DNA of 64,000 nucleotides, taken from assembly GCA_012839345.1 (NCBI GenBank), contig DUNN01000017.1:1-64000 (forward strand), in the 5' to 3' direction. This DNA comes from Clostridiales bacterium. Lineage in GTDB: Bacteria > Bacillota > Clostridia > Oscillospirales > Acutalibacteraceae. The notes beneath the pieces were generated by a model. That model did no database searches and had not been told where the DNA came from. It worked only from the letters and a program-made list of their open reading frames with translations. The translations under genes and the position numbers were made by a program. Every line of letters starts with the position of its first letter. The first letter of the stretch is position 1. Of the stretch, positions 7,274 through 15,821 are shown piece by piece.

Positions 7274-7879
7274 TCATTCGCCCACTCTTTGAAGAAACAG
7301 CTTGATATTTTCCTGTTCCTTTGCCCGGTCCGCGTCCAGTCTTCCCATTCGGTCGCAAAAGCCGAGAAGGGCAACTTCCCAGTAATCGGTTTCCCGCTTC
7401 ATGGCTTCTAAATCCGCAAACGGCAGATTCCCGGTTACAAACAAAACCTGCATATGCCACCGAACCAGTCCCGCAACCGATTGAATCAGTTCGGTGTCAT
7501 CCGTCAGCTGGGCAAGGAACTCCCTGGCTAATTTAGCACCAACCTTTTCATGGTTGTAAGAAGTGATTTTTCCCCGTCGCATGCGGGTGGTATCCGGCTT
7601 CCCAATATCGTGCAAAAGCGCCGCCCAGAGCAGCGCCCGCGGATTTCTGCTTTGGCCCTTTTCCTTCGCCGCTTCGTCCACCACCAACATGGTGTGGTTC
7701 CACGCATTGCCCTCTGGGTGGTACTTTTTGGACTGCTCTGTGTTTTTTAAACGAATCAGCATGAAAAACGGCTGTTCCCGAAAAATCGGTTCCTCCGAAA
7801 CGCGATTGATATATACAGACGGCGTTTCATCCTCCTGCAGATGGGAATCCATCTCCTGAAAAAGGTCAGCTTGGTTCAT
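7274..7879 (-). CDS. HD domain phosphohydrolase
   Basis: A 201-residue soluble protein with the HD metal site: H in WNHTMLVVDEAA, the HD pair in AALLHDIGKPD, and histidines in YNHEKVGA and RWHMQ. The HDIG-like motif and length match small bacterial HD hydrolases related to tRNA nucleotidyltransferase-associated HD domains; the substrate is unknown (nucleotide or cyclic nucleotide). Its ATG overlaps the TGA of a 47-residue gene as ATGA, so it is translated with that gene and is the last member of a three-gene operon. Confidence 0.88.
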   Translation of the reverse strand: MNQADLFQEMDSHLQEDETPSVYINRVSEEPIFREQPFFMLIRLKNTEQSKKYHPEGNAWNHTMLVVDEAAKEKGQSRNPRALLWAALLHDIGKPDTTRMRRGKITSYNHEKVGAKLAREFLAQLTDDTELIQSVAGLVRWHMQVLFVTGNLPFADLEAMKRETDYWEVALLGFCDRMGRLDADRAKEQENIKLFLQRVGE

Positions 7880-8019
7880 TGCGGCCGCCCGGAATCAGAA
7901 TCACGGAGTCCAAATTTTGCGCGTGCACTTTCTGCCTGAGGATCATGCTTAATATTTTTGGACGGAAACTTGGTTTTTCCTTTTGCGTTCTGGGAACGGT
8001 TCTGATCTTTTCGCTCCAT
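7876..8019 (-). CDS. 47-residue basic protein, possibly CPC_1213-like
   Basis: A small gene starting at ATG 8017-8019 behind a strong AAAGGAGGAG and ending in TGA inside the HD gene start (ATGA). The product is hydrophilic and basic, with the tail KHDPQAESARAKFGL. From memory, short clostridial proteins ending this way are grouped as CPC_1213 family, function unknown; the match is unverified. It has no membrane segment or cysteine. Size, composition and context would also suit a spore or stress-induced small protein. Confidence 0.75.
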   Translation of the reverse strand: MERKDQNRSQNAKGKTKFPSKNIKHDPQAESARAKFGLRDSDSGRPQ

Positions 8020-8034
8020 GATGAATCTCCTCCT

Positions 8035-8193
8035 TTACCGCTGCGTATTTGGTCCGTAAGATACTTTTTTGGTATTGTGTTCCTGATTTTGATTCTCCGG
8101 TTTAACGGACTTTGTCACGGCATTGAACATGGCTTTCTGGCGGATTTCTTCCGCTTTATTTGTTTCGCGGTTTACCGCGTTTGGTTTTGTCAT
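8035..8193 (-). CDS. 52-residue hydrophilic protein of unknown function
   Basis: Starts at ATG 8191-8193 with AGGGGAAG eight nt upstream; the longer frame to 8232 has no ribosome binding site. The product is rich in Asn, Gln and Lys, with RETNKAEEIRQKAMFNAV predicted helical and the rest probably disordered. It lies 15 nt upstream of the 47-residue gene. I recognise no family. Two tiny basic genes ahead of an HD hydrolase may form one expression unit. Confidence 0.6.
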   Translation of the reverse strand: MTKPNAVNRETNKAEEIRQKAMFNAVTKSVKPENQNQEHNTKKVSYGPNTQR

Positions 8194-8466
8194 TTTTTTG
8201 CTTCCCCTTTCCAAATTCAAAATGAATTGCAAATAGGACCAAATAAAGTGTTTAACCTGCCGTATTTTTTATACTTTACAATCTTTACAAGTAAAATTTT
8301 GATTCGTTCGAAGCGGCATAAGGCCTGACAAGACCAGTCGGAAAAAGCAGCTTTATTTTTTGCACGCGAATTATATGAAAAAAACAGAAAAAAATATCAT
8401 TTGGAACATTTTAACTGAATAATTCGCGGCATGAAATTCAAACTAATTTTTATGTTCCCGTAAAGG

Positions 8467-9591
8467 ATGATGCCATTGATTACACTACTGAAGGGATTGG
8501 AATGCTATGCCCCGCGCCATCTGGGCAAACGGGATCTTCTAATCGTTCAGGACAAAATTGCAAAAATAGAGCCGCCGAAAGAGCGGCCCGCAAACCCGCT
8601 GATTGACCGTGTGATAGACTGCGAGGGACTTCTTGCATTTCCAGGTTTAATCGACCAGCATGTGCATATTATCGGCGGCGGAGGAGAAGAAGGCTGCATC
8701 AGCCGCGTCGGTGAAATGGAACTTGCCAATATTCTTCTGGCCGGGGTAACCACGCTGGTGGGGCTTCTTGGCACGGACGACCGCACCAAGGGGCTGATTT
8801 CTCTCCTGGCAAAGGCAAAAGCGCTCCAGCAGCAGGGAATTACCACCTATCTTTACACAGGCAGTTATGCCGTTCCTGCGGTTACCTTCACAAAAGACCT
8901 TTGCAACGATTTGTTTCTTATTGATCCGGTGATTGGGACTGGTGAAATCGCCATTTCCGACCATCGTTCCTCCTACCCGGATTTAAACGCGCTGCTGCAG
9001 CTTGCACATCAAACGCACGTAGGCGGACTGCTCAGCGGAAAAGCCGGAGTGGTGCATTTCCACGTTGGCGACGGCAAACAGGGTCTTGCACCGCTGGTTC
9101 AGCTTCTAGAGCACTCCGACCTTCCGGTGGAAATGTTTGTACCCACCCATGTAAACCGAAACCCCGTGCTTTTTGAAGAAGCAGTTAGCTACTGGAAAAA
9201 CGGCGGAAATATCGACCTCACATCTGGTGAAACCGCAGGAATTCCGGTACCAACCGCCCTTAAAAAGCTGCTCGACTACCGGGGAAGTTTGGAGCGCGTT
9301 ACCGTAAGCTCCGATTCAAACGGCAGCATTCCGGGCGGAGGAGTCGGGAAAATCAGCTCTTTATATGAGGATATTCGGAACTGCGTGATTCACAGCTCCA
9401 TTCCTCCGGGAACAGCCTTCCTGCCGGTGACCGAAAACGTGGCCAAGGTACTGAAGCTTTATCCCCAAAAAGGAACGCTGGCCGAAGGCAGCGATGCCGA
9501 TCTTTTAATTACCGATAAAAATTACCAGATTAAGAAACTGTTTTGCATGGGAAGATTAATGGTGGACTGCGGTAAAGTATTACAAAATTAA
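8467..9591 (+). CDS. iadA: beta-aspartyl (isoaspartyl) dipeptidase
   Basis: A 374-residue amidohydrolase-superfamily enzyme. It has the metal-binding HxH in LIDQHVHIIGGGGEEG (about residue 62), further histidines in VVHFHVGDGKQG and VPTHVNRN, and the catalytic aspartate in SSDSNGSIPGG (about residue 282). IadA cleaves beta-Asp-X dipeptides. In front of cphB and cphA, its likely substrate is beta-Asp-Arg released from cyanophycin, giving aspartate and arginine. ATG 8467 is immediately followed by a second ATG; only a weak AAAGG precedes them. It is the first gene of the operon, with 75 nt to cphB. Confidence 0.95.
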   Translation: MMPLITLLKGLECYAPRHLGKRDLLIVQDKIAKIEPPKERPANPLIDRVIDCEGLLAFPGLIDQHVHIIGGGGEEGCISRVGEMELANILLAGVTTLVGLLGTDDRTKGLISLLAKAKALQQQGITTYLYTGSYAVPAVTFTKDLCNDLFLIDPVIGTGEIAISDHRSSYPDLNALLQLAHQTHVGGLLSGKAGVVHFHVGDGKQGLAPLVQLLEHSDLPVEMFVPTHVNRNPVLFEEAVSYWKNGGNIDLTSGETAGIPVPTALKKLLDYRGSLERVTVSSDSNGSIPGGGVGKISSLYEDIRNCVIHSSIPPGTAFLPVTENVAKVLKLYPQKGTLAEGSDADLLITDKNYQIKKLFCMGRLMVDCGKVLQN

Positions 9592-9666
9592 TCTTCCGTT
9601 CACAAATATACCCATTAAAATAAAAACGCAATCTTGAAAAAACAAAGGAGAAAAAGAATTGTCATC

Positions 9667-10479
9667 ATGATGAATACAGAAGGATATCTGGTGATCATAG
9701 GCGGCGCGGAAGATAAAAATGGTGATATCACCATTTTAAAACAGGCGCCGGAAATGCTTGCCGAAGAAGATATTCTAACCGTTCTGACCACCGCCACGGA
9801 AGAACCCGAACAGGCAGGCCGGGACTACATCGACGTATTTCAGAAAATTGGAATTCAAAATGTTCGGGTATTAAATATCAATACCAGAGATTCCGCGGCC
9901 GACCCGCAGAACTGCGAAACCATTCGCAATTCAAAGTGTATCTTTATGACGGGCGGCGACCAGCTGCGCATTACCAGCATCCTTGGCGGAACACCTGCCT
10001 GGGAAGAATTAAAGAACCTCTATCAAAACGGCGGAATCATTATGGGAACCAGCGCGGGCGCTTCCGTTATGAGTGAAACCATGGTGGTGCAGGGAAAAGA
10101 CAACGAACCCGCCCGAAAATGCACCTTAAAAATGGCGCCCGGGCTCGGACTATTCCCCGGGGTCATCATCGACCAGCATTTTGACCAGCGCGGAAGATTC
10201 GGCCGGCTGCTTTGCGGTGTGGCGGAAAACCCGGACGTTCTGGGCATCGGAATTGACGAGGATACTGCGATTAAGCTGTACCCCGACATGCATTTTGAAA
10301 TTATCGGCTCAAACGCCGTTACCATAATTGACGGCAAAACCATTCAAAGCTCGAATGTATCCGAACTAAACCCGGATGAAATTCTGGCAATTACGGGCGT
10401 TACCGTGCATGCACTCCCGCAGGGATACGGCTTTGATTTAAAAAACAGAAAGGTTCTGCGTTTAAAGGATGGAAACTGA
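9667..10479 (+). CDS. cphB: cyanophycinase
   Basis: A 270-residue peptidase S51 family enzyme. The serine nucleophile is in IMGTSAGASVMSE, and VIIDQHFDQRGRFGRL holds further conserved residues. It hydrolyses cyanophycin (multi-L-arginyl-poly-L-aspartate) to beta-Asp-Arg dipeptides in the cytoplasm. The open frame reaches a TTG at 9634, but the only good ribosome binding site, AAAGGAG at 9644-9650, lies inside that extension. ATG 9667 is 16 nt away from it, and an in-frame ATT at 9658 is at the ideal 7 nt, so an ATT start is possible. Confidence 0.95.
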   Translation: MMNTEGYLVIIGGAEDKNGDITILKQAPEMLAEEDILTVLTTATEEPEQAGRDYIDVFQKIGIQNVRVLNINTRDSAADPQNCETIRNSKCIFMTGGDQLRITSILGGTPAWEELKNLYQNGGIIMGTSAGASVMSETMVVQGKDNEPARKCTLKMAPGLGLFPGVIIDQHFDQRGRFGRLLCGVAENPDVLGIGIDEDTAIKLYPDMHFEIIGSNAVTIIDGKTIQSSNVSELNPDEILAITGVTVHALPQGYGFDLKNRKVLRLKDGN

Positions 10480-13123
10480 ACGAATTCAGATCATGGATTT
10501 TATCATTTACCATGGACGTAACATTTACAGCCATAGGCCTGTAATGAAAATGATTGTAGACATTGGCAAATACGGCGAAATTCCCACAAAGGATATCCCG
10601 GGTTTCAACGACATGCTGCTGAACGCCTTCCCCGGCCTGCGAAAAAACGTATGCGGGCTGGGTTATGAGGGTGGCTTTCTGGACCGCCTGAACGAAGGCA
10701 CCTATCTGGCTCACGTGCTGGAACACACGATTCTGGAAATGCAGTATATGGTCGGCTATGACGTCCGGTACGGGAAAACCAGAACCATTCAGGCCAATAA
10801 CGTCTATTATTTGGTTTATGAATATGAAAACGAAGTCTGTGGACTGGAGTGCGGAAAAGCCGCAGTCTTTATTCTAAACTGCTTCTTGCACGGCGAAGCC
10901 ATCAATACCGACTCTTTTCTTTCTTACCTGAAAAAAATATCTATTGACGCCGAGCTTGGGCCGAGCACCTCTGCCATTGTAGATGAAGCCAAAAAACGCG
11001 GCATCCCGGTCACACGCATCGGCCACGAAAGCCTGGTGCAGCTGGGGTACGGCCGGCACAGCCGATTGGTGGAGTCGACGCTCACCGATGCAACATCGTG
11101 CATTTCGGCCGACATTTCCACCAACAAGCAGCTGACCAAAGCCATTTTAAGCGAACACAACATTCCCGTTCCTTACGGGAAAGTGGTTTACTCGGAAATT
11201 TCCGCCGTCATGGTGGCGAACCAAATCGGTATGCCTGTGGTAATAAAGCCTTTTGACGGCAATCAGGGCAAAGGGGTTCACCTCAACTTAAATACGGAGG
11301 AAGAAATTAAAGCCGCTTATCAAGAAGCCAGCAAATACAGCAGCGGCATTATTGTGGAAAAATTCGTGACCGGGCGCGACTTTCGTGTGTTGGTGGTGGG
11401 CGATTCCGTGAAAGCGGTTGCCGAACGGCAGCCGGCCTCCGTTATTGGGGACGGCGTCCACAGTATCCGAGAGCTGGTTGACCTGGTCAATCAGGACGAG
11501 CGGCGAGGCGAATCTCATGAAAAACCGCTGACTAAAATCAAACTGGATGACGCCACCAAAAATGTGCTGCAAAAATACAAAATGGACTTTGATTCCATTC
11601 CGGAAAAGGGGCAGCGGGTGGTTCTGCGGGAAAACGGGAACCTGAGCACCGGGGGCATTGCCATTGACTGTACCGATACGATTCATCCAGAAAATGCAGA
11701 ACTGGCCGTACGCGCCGCAAATGCAGTGGGAATCGACATTGCTGGAATCGACATTGTAACAGAGGATATTTCAAAATCCATTGAGGAAACCGGCGGTGCG
11801 ATTGTGGAGGTTAACGCCGCGCCCGGTATCCGAATGCACCTGTATCCCTCGGAAGGAAAGCCGCGCAACGTTGCAAAGGATATTGTGGACCTGCTTTTTC
11901 CGGATGAGGAAGCCTGCCGCTTCCCCATCGTATCCGTCACAGGCACAAACGGTAAAACCACGACGGTACGGCTGATTCACCATGTGCTGCTGCAAACCGG
12001 AATTACTGTGGGCATGACCAGCACCAGCGGAACCTTCATCGGAAAACGGCGTATCTGCAAGGGGGACAACTCCGGCCCTAGAAGTGCAAAAACACTTCTT
12101 TCCAATAAGCAGATTGACGCGGCGGTGCTGGAAACGGCCCGCGGCGGAATAGTGCGAGAGGGGCTCGGCTACGACCTGGCCGATGTGGGTGTGATTACCA
12201 ATATTGCAGAAGACCACCTTGGGCTGGACGGAATTGATACCCTGGAAGATCTTGCCTTTGTAAAATCGCTGGTTGCAGAAGCCGTAAAAAAGGACGGGTA
12301 CGCCGTATTGAACGCGCGTGACAGCAGCACGCCATATATTTTAAACCGTGTAAAATCCAAAAAGATCCTCTTCGGCATTAAGGAAAGTGACGTCGCCCCG
12401 TATCTTGGTCAGGGCTGTGTCGGCGTATTCATAGAAGACGGCTGGATTCAGATCCAAGACGGTGCGCAGCGGACCGGCGTGCTGCGTGTAGATGAAATTC
12501 CCATTACGTTTGGCGGGCTGATCGGCTGCAATGTGGAAAACTGCCTTGCCGCCGTTTCCGCTCTGTATGGACTGCATATTCCGGTTGGAATCATCGCCTG
12601 CGGCCTGCGCAGCTTTCAGGAAAACGAGGGACGCTTTAATTTATTCCAACTGCGGGGATTCCATGTTATGCTGGACTACGGCCATAATCCCGCAGGGTAC
12701 CGGCAGGTGCTGGGAACCTGCCGCAAACTGGAGCACCGCCGCTTAATCGGGGTCATCGGAATGCCGGGCGACCGACAGGACAAATCCATCCGGGAAGCCG
12801 GAAAGCTCTGTGCCGGAGCGTTCGACCGGATTTATATTAAGGAGGATCAGGACCTTCGCGGCAGAAAACCCGGTGAAGTTGCTGCGCTGTTCCAGGATGC
12901 CATTCTTGCAGAAGGATTCCCTCAGCAGCAGGTAGCGGTAATCGAACCCGAGCTGGAAGCGCTGAAAGCGGCAGTAGCCGGCGCGGAAAGCGGGGATTTA
13001 ATCGTCGTGTTCTATGAACACCTTGACCCGCTCCGCGATTATCTGGAAGCGAGCGGCGCGCATAGCATCCGCTTTGACGCGAAACCAGAACCGGTACAGC
13101 ACGCAAACGTCATCAATCTATAA
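10469..13123 (+). CDS. cphA: cyanophycin synthetase
   Basis: An 884-residue enzyme of normal family length with the three expected parts. First comes an N-terminal domain, then an ATP-grasp domain (about residues 215-480, with GMPVVIKPFDGNQGKGVHL), then a Mur-ligase-like domain with the P-loop VSVTGTNGKTTTVRL near residue 490. It builds cyanophycin by adding Asp to the backbone and Arg to the side chains, each with ATP. ATG 10469 overlaps cphB by 11 nt. The alternative ATG 10493 (MDFIIYHGRNIYSHRP) fits family N-termini at least as well. Neither start has a well-spaced ribosome binding site, as expected for translational coupling. Confidence 0.96.
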   Translation: METERIQIMDFIIYHGRNIYSHRPVMKMIVDIGKYGEIPTKDIPGFNDMLLNAFPGLRKNVCGLGYEGGFLDRLNEGTYLAHVLEHTILEMQYMVGYDVRYGKTRTIQANNVYYLVYEYENEVCGLECGKAAVFILNCFLHGEAINTDSFLSYLKKISIDAELGPSTSAIVDEAKKRGIPVTRIGHESLVQLGYGRHSRLVESTLTDATSCISADISTNKQLTKAILSEHNIPVPYGKVVYSEISAVMVANQIGMPVVIKPFDGNQGKGVHLNLNTEEEIKAAYQEASKYSSGIIVEKFVTGRDFRVLVVGDSVKAVAERQPASVIGDGVHSIRELVDLVNQDERRGESHEKPLTKIKLDDATKNVLQKYKMDFDSIPEKGQRVVLRENGNLSTGGIAIDCTDTIHPENAELAVRAANAVGIDIAGIDIVTEDISKSIEETGGAIVEVNAAPGIRMHLYPSEGKPRNVAKDIVDLLFPDEEACRFPIVSVTGTNGKTTTVRLIHHVLLQTGITVGMTSTSGTFIGKRRICKGDNSGPRSAKTLLSNKQIDAAVLETARGGIVREGLGYDLADVGVITNIAEDHLGLDGIDTLEDLAFVKSLVAEAVKKDGYAVLNARDSSTPYILNRVKSKKILFGIKESDVAPYLGQGCVGVFIEDGWIQIQDGAQRTGVLRVDEIPITFGGLIGCNVENCLAAVSALYGLHIPVGIIACGLRSFQENEGRFNLFQLRGFHVMLDYGHNPAGYRQVLGTCRKLEHRRLIGVIGMPGDRQDKSIREAGKLCAGAFDRIYIKEDQDLRGRKPGEVAALFQDAILAEGFPQQQVAVIEPELEALKAAVAGAESGDLIVVFYEHLDPLRDYLEASGAHSIRFDAKPEPVQHANVINL

Positions 13124-13143
13124 ATGATCCCTTTTAAAAAATA

Positions 13144-13175
13144 CCTGTGATCCATATGTTGGATCACAGGCATTT
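13144..13175 (+). terminator. hairpin after cphA
   Basis: A 10-bp perfect stem CCTGTGATCC/GGATCACAGG (13144-13153, 13161-13170) followed only by CATTTCC. It probably ends the iadA-cphB-cphA transcript, although the T-run is poor. Confidence 0.5.
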
Positions 13176-13318
13176 CCTAATATGGGCGCATGCCGATTCT
13201 TTTCTCCACTTCGGCAATGGGGACAACCAATTCCGCCCAAAAATGACATAATCCCGCTTCCGACGCATATAAATGAACTAATCTTACAGATCGGACGGTG
13301 GCATCCTGCTTGGTTCTG

Positions 13319-14122
13319 ATGATTCGACGGAAGCATTTTTACATTATTCTGGCCTGTCTGTTGGTGGCCGTTACCGCAATCCTTTTCTTCGCAAACCGGT
13401 CCATACAGGCGGTCGCCACAGCCACATCCCCCGCAAACACCAACTGGGGGCTCGGCTTTGGGGAAAACGGAAAACAGCCGACCGGAAACGCCTCGGCGGA
13501 TTTTTTAAAGCAGTATAACGCCTATTACGTTGGCTCAGCCGATCAAAAAATAATTTACCTGACGTTTGACGCGGGTTACGAAAACGGTTATACGCCCGCC
13601 ATTCTGGACGCCTTAAAAAAGCACAATGTGAAAGCCACCTTTTTTGTTGTGGGAAACTACCTGGACACCAACCCAGAACTGATAAAGCGCATGGTCAGTG
13701 AGGGCCATATTGTAGGAAACCACACCAACACCCACCCGGATATGTCCAAAATCGCGGATATGGCTTCTTTCCAAAAGGAAATCGAAGCAGTGGAAAGCAA
13801 ATTTCAGAAAATTACCGGGCAAAGCATGCAGAAATTTTACCGCCCGCCGCAGGGGAAATACAGCGTCAACAACCTGAAGCAAGCGAACGAACTCGGTTAC
13901 CGCACCATATTCTGGAGCCTTGCCTATGTGGACTGGTATCAGGATAAACAGCCGAGCCGGGACGAGGCGTTTTCCAAGCTGATTCCCCGGATTCACCCCG
14001 GTGCCATTGTACTGCTGCACAGCACTTCCAAAACAAACGCGCAGATTCTGGATGAACTGCTGACAAAATGGGAATCCATGGGGTACACATTCGGTACACT
14101 TACGCAGCTTTGCGGTACATAA
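13319..14122 (+). CDS. pdaA: PdaA-like polysaccharide deacetylase (delta-lactam biosynthesis)
   Basis: A protein of about 267 residues anchored by an N-terminal hydrophobic helix (FYIILACLLVAVTAILFF). It has a NodB-type carbohydrate esterase 4 domain with YLTFDAGYENG (Asp pair), the metal histidines in GNHTNTHPD, and RPPQGKYS. The DAGYENG variant of motif 1 is typical of PdaA, which deacetylates muramic acid while spore-cortex muramic delta-lactam is made. The organism is therefore probably a spore former. The frame is open from a GTG at 13298; I chose ATG 13319 because it gives a standard basic-then-hydrophobic N-terminus, but no strong ribosome binding site decides it. Confidence 0.9.
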   Translation: MIRRKHFYIILACLLVAVTAILFFANRSIQAVATATSPANTNWGLGFGENGKQPTGNASADFLKQYNAYYVGSADQKIIYLTFDAGYENGYTPAILDALKKHNVKATFFVVGNYLDTNPELIKRMVSEGHIVGNHTNTHPDMSKIADMASFQKEIEAVESKFQKITGQSMQKFYRPPQGKYSVNNLKQANELGYRTIFWSLAYVDWYQDKQPSRDEAFSKLIPRIHPGAIVLLHSTSKTNAQILDELLTKWESMGYTFGTLTQLCGT

Positions 14123-14154
14123 ATCATTCATTTCCGTTCCATTCAAACAAAAAG

Positions 14155-14202
14155 CAGAGGGTGCTGCAAAATGAAGGAAGATTCATTTTGCAGCACCCTC
14201 TG
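14155..14202 (-). terminator. 21-bp hairpin terminator of the ParA-ComFB operon
   Basis: A perfect 21-bp stem (14155-14175 with 14182-14202), loop of six. Only the minus strand has the T-run (CTTTTTG), so it belongs to the leftward comFB transcript, about 105 nt past its stop codon. The stem core GTGCTGCAAAATGAA nearly repeats in the terminator at 25111-25152. Confidence 0.8.
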
Positions 14203-14306
14203 TATGGAAAAGTGGCTTTTAACCGCCATCTTCTGGCTTCATTTGGATAAATTCCGTACAAACCAAAAGTGGTTGGTTCGAAAATTAAAAACCGAAACAG
14301 CCGGGG

Positions 14307-14804
14307 TTAATGTCTGGGGTGGTCACGAACCACCAAAACCGCCTGTATCATTGCGGAAAGCACCTGCGCGTTCGTTTGCGGATCGGGATCCCGCGTGGAC
14401 TGCCCCTCCCGGAGCACTTTATATTTTGCCGGCAGTTTATTTAGCGAAAGGGCGATAATGTCCTTTTTGCAGCGGTCGCACCGGCAGCATTTAAACCGGG
14501 ACAAAACAGAATCCAGTTTTCCGATCACAATGGATTCCATGGCATTCACCAATACCGTAGACTGCGTGTTCATGGAAGGGACGCCGATTTCCCTGCGGAT
14601 CATCTGGCGGCGCTGAATGGGCGGATCCTCGGGTTCTGCAGTCTGCTTTTCCGGCTCTGCGGGCTGCTGTGCATTTTCTTCCTCGACCTCATTCTTTGGT
14701 TCTTCCCCCGGTTCTTCCTGCTGGGTCAGCTTGTTCTTGACGGCGGACGGCATCAGTTTTTTATACATTAAGTCCTTATCAATTTCTTTTTTCGTCCTCG
14801 CCAT
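14307..14804 (-). CDS. ComFB domain protein
   Basis: A 165-residue protein with a disordered, Glu/Pro-rich middle (about residues 25-75). Its C-terminal ComFB-type domain contains VLVNAMESIVIGKLD, the cysteine cluster FKCCRCDRCKKD and ALSLNKLPAKYKV. ComFB lies in the late competence locus of Bacillus; some ComFB proteins elsewhere have been reported as cyclic-di-GMP receptors. The role here is unknown. The first in-frame ATG (14808-14810) overlaps the parA stop, but GGGAG is spaced 7 nt from the ATG at 14802-14804, so that start is used. It is co-translated with the ParA gene. Confidence 0.85.
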   Translation of the reverse strand: MARTKKEIDKDLMYKKLMPSAVKNKLTQQEEPGEEPKNEVEEENAQQPAEPEKQTAEPEDPPIQRRQMIRREIGVPSMNTQSTVLVNAMESIVIGKLDSVLSRFKCCRCDRCKKDIIALSLNKLPAKYKVLREGQSTRDPDPQTNAQVLSAMIQAVLVVRDHPRH

Positions 14805-14806
14805 GC

Positions 14807-15568
14807 TCATACTCCCTTTGCCAATAATTCATCGATAAATCTTAAATAATCCTTCGATATATTATTTTTCGGCGCGTAATCCAAAATACTTTGCTGAACG
14901 GACTGTGCTTCGCTGACCACCACGCTGCTGCGGATGTAAGTGTCGAACAATCGAATGTTCAAATCGTTCGCAATCAGCTCCGCTGTGCCGCGGATTTCCC
15001 TACTCAGCAGGGTGCGCGGGTTAAACTTCGTCAACAAAATCCCAGCGATGGATAGCTTGGAGTTACAGTACTTTTTTACCCGCTCCACCGTTTCATACAG
15101 CTGCGCAATTCCCTGCAGGCTGAAGATATCGGAAAGCATAGGGACCAGGACATAATCGGACGCAGTAAAAGCGTTAATTGTCAGAATACCAAGATTCGGC
15201 GGCGTATCCAATATGATATAATCATACAGGTCCAGAATGGGCTTTATAGCTTCCTGCAACAGATATTCACGCCCGGTGTTGGTAAATTCCAGTTCAATTC
15301 CGCTGAGCAAAATGCTGGATATGATAATATCGATGATGTTTGTTTTTTGAATGGCGAACTGGGTTTTCACGTCACCTTTCAGCACGTCATAAATGGACGC
15401 GCTTGTTTCGGTATCTGCACCCACGCTGAACCCCAAATTCCCCTGCGGGTCAAGGTCTATGGTCAGTACGCGAAACCCCTTTTTCTTCAAACCAACGGCA
15501 AGGCAGCAGGACGTGGTTGTCTTGCCCACTCCTCCCTTTTGGTTCGAAACGGATATAACCTTGCTCAT
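14807..15568 (-). CDS. ParA/Soj family ATPase
   Basis: A 253-residue ParA-type Walker ATPase. It has the deviant Walker A KGGVGKTTT at residues 11-19 after VISVSNQ, Walker A' in DLDPQGNLGFS, and Walker B in YIILDTPPNLG. Family members position chromosomes, plasmids or protein complexes on the nucleoid or membrane. No ParB/Spo0J gene or parS site is visible, and the partner is a ComFB-domain protein, so this may position something other than the chromosome. AAGGAG lies 7 nt before ATG 15566-15568; the longer frame to 15610 is rejected. Confidence 0.92.
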   Translation of the reverse strand: MSKVISVSNQKGGVGKTTTSCCLAVGLKKKGFRVLTIDLDPQGNLGFSVGADTETSASIYDVLKGDVKTQFAIQKTNIIDIIISSILLSGIELEFTNTGREYLLQEAIKPILDLYDYIILDTPPNLGILTINAFTASDYVLVPMLSDIFSLQGIAQLYETVERVKKYCNSKLSIAGILLTKFNPRTLLSREIRGTAELIANDLNIRLFDTYIRSSVVVSEAQSVQQSILDYAPKNNISKDYLRFIDELLAKGV

Positions 15569-15710
15569 CCCTCTATCTCCTTCACTCCCGGTAAAGAGTA
15601 AAATCCACATTACACATTATTTTTTTATTATACTATGGCAATCCCCGTTGCACAAGATTCCCCGTCCCACAGTGTGGGCAAAATTTTGGTGACAGGAAAA
15701 GCGAAAGTTG

Positions 15711-15739
15711 TTGAATCCGAAGGGTAGGAAGAATATAAT
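15711..15739 (+). promoter_or_regulatory. promoter of the acyltransferase pseudogene/flavodoxin cluster
   Basis: TTGAAT and TATAAT are 17 nt apart, 83 nt before the first codon of the broken gene. Confidence 0.6.
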
Positions 15740-15821
15740 AGATGAAAAACCACAAAATATTTTTCATTGGAATTAAGATTCTATCACTTGCACCATAATA
15801 TGGAGAAAGAATGGCAAATTT

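Noticed and set aside
14807-15568. A plasmid or integrated element signalled by ParA.
   Set aside because: No ParB, replication, mobilisation or integrase gene and no flanking repeats; neighbours are chromosomal.
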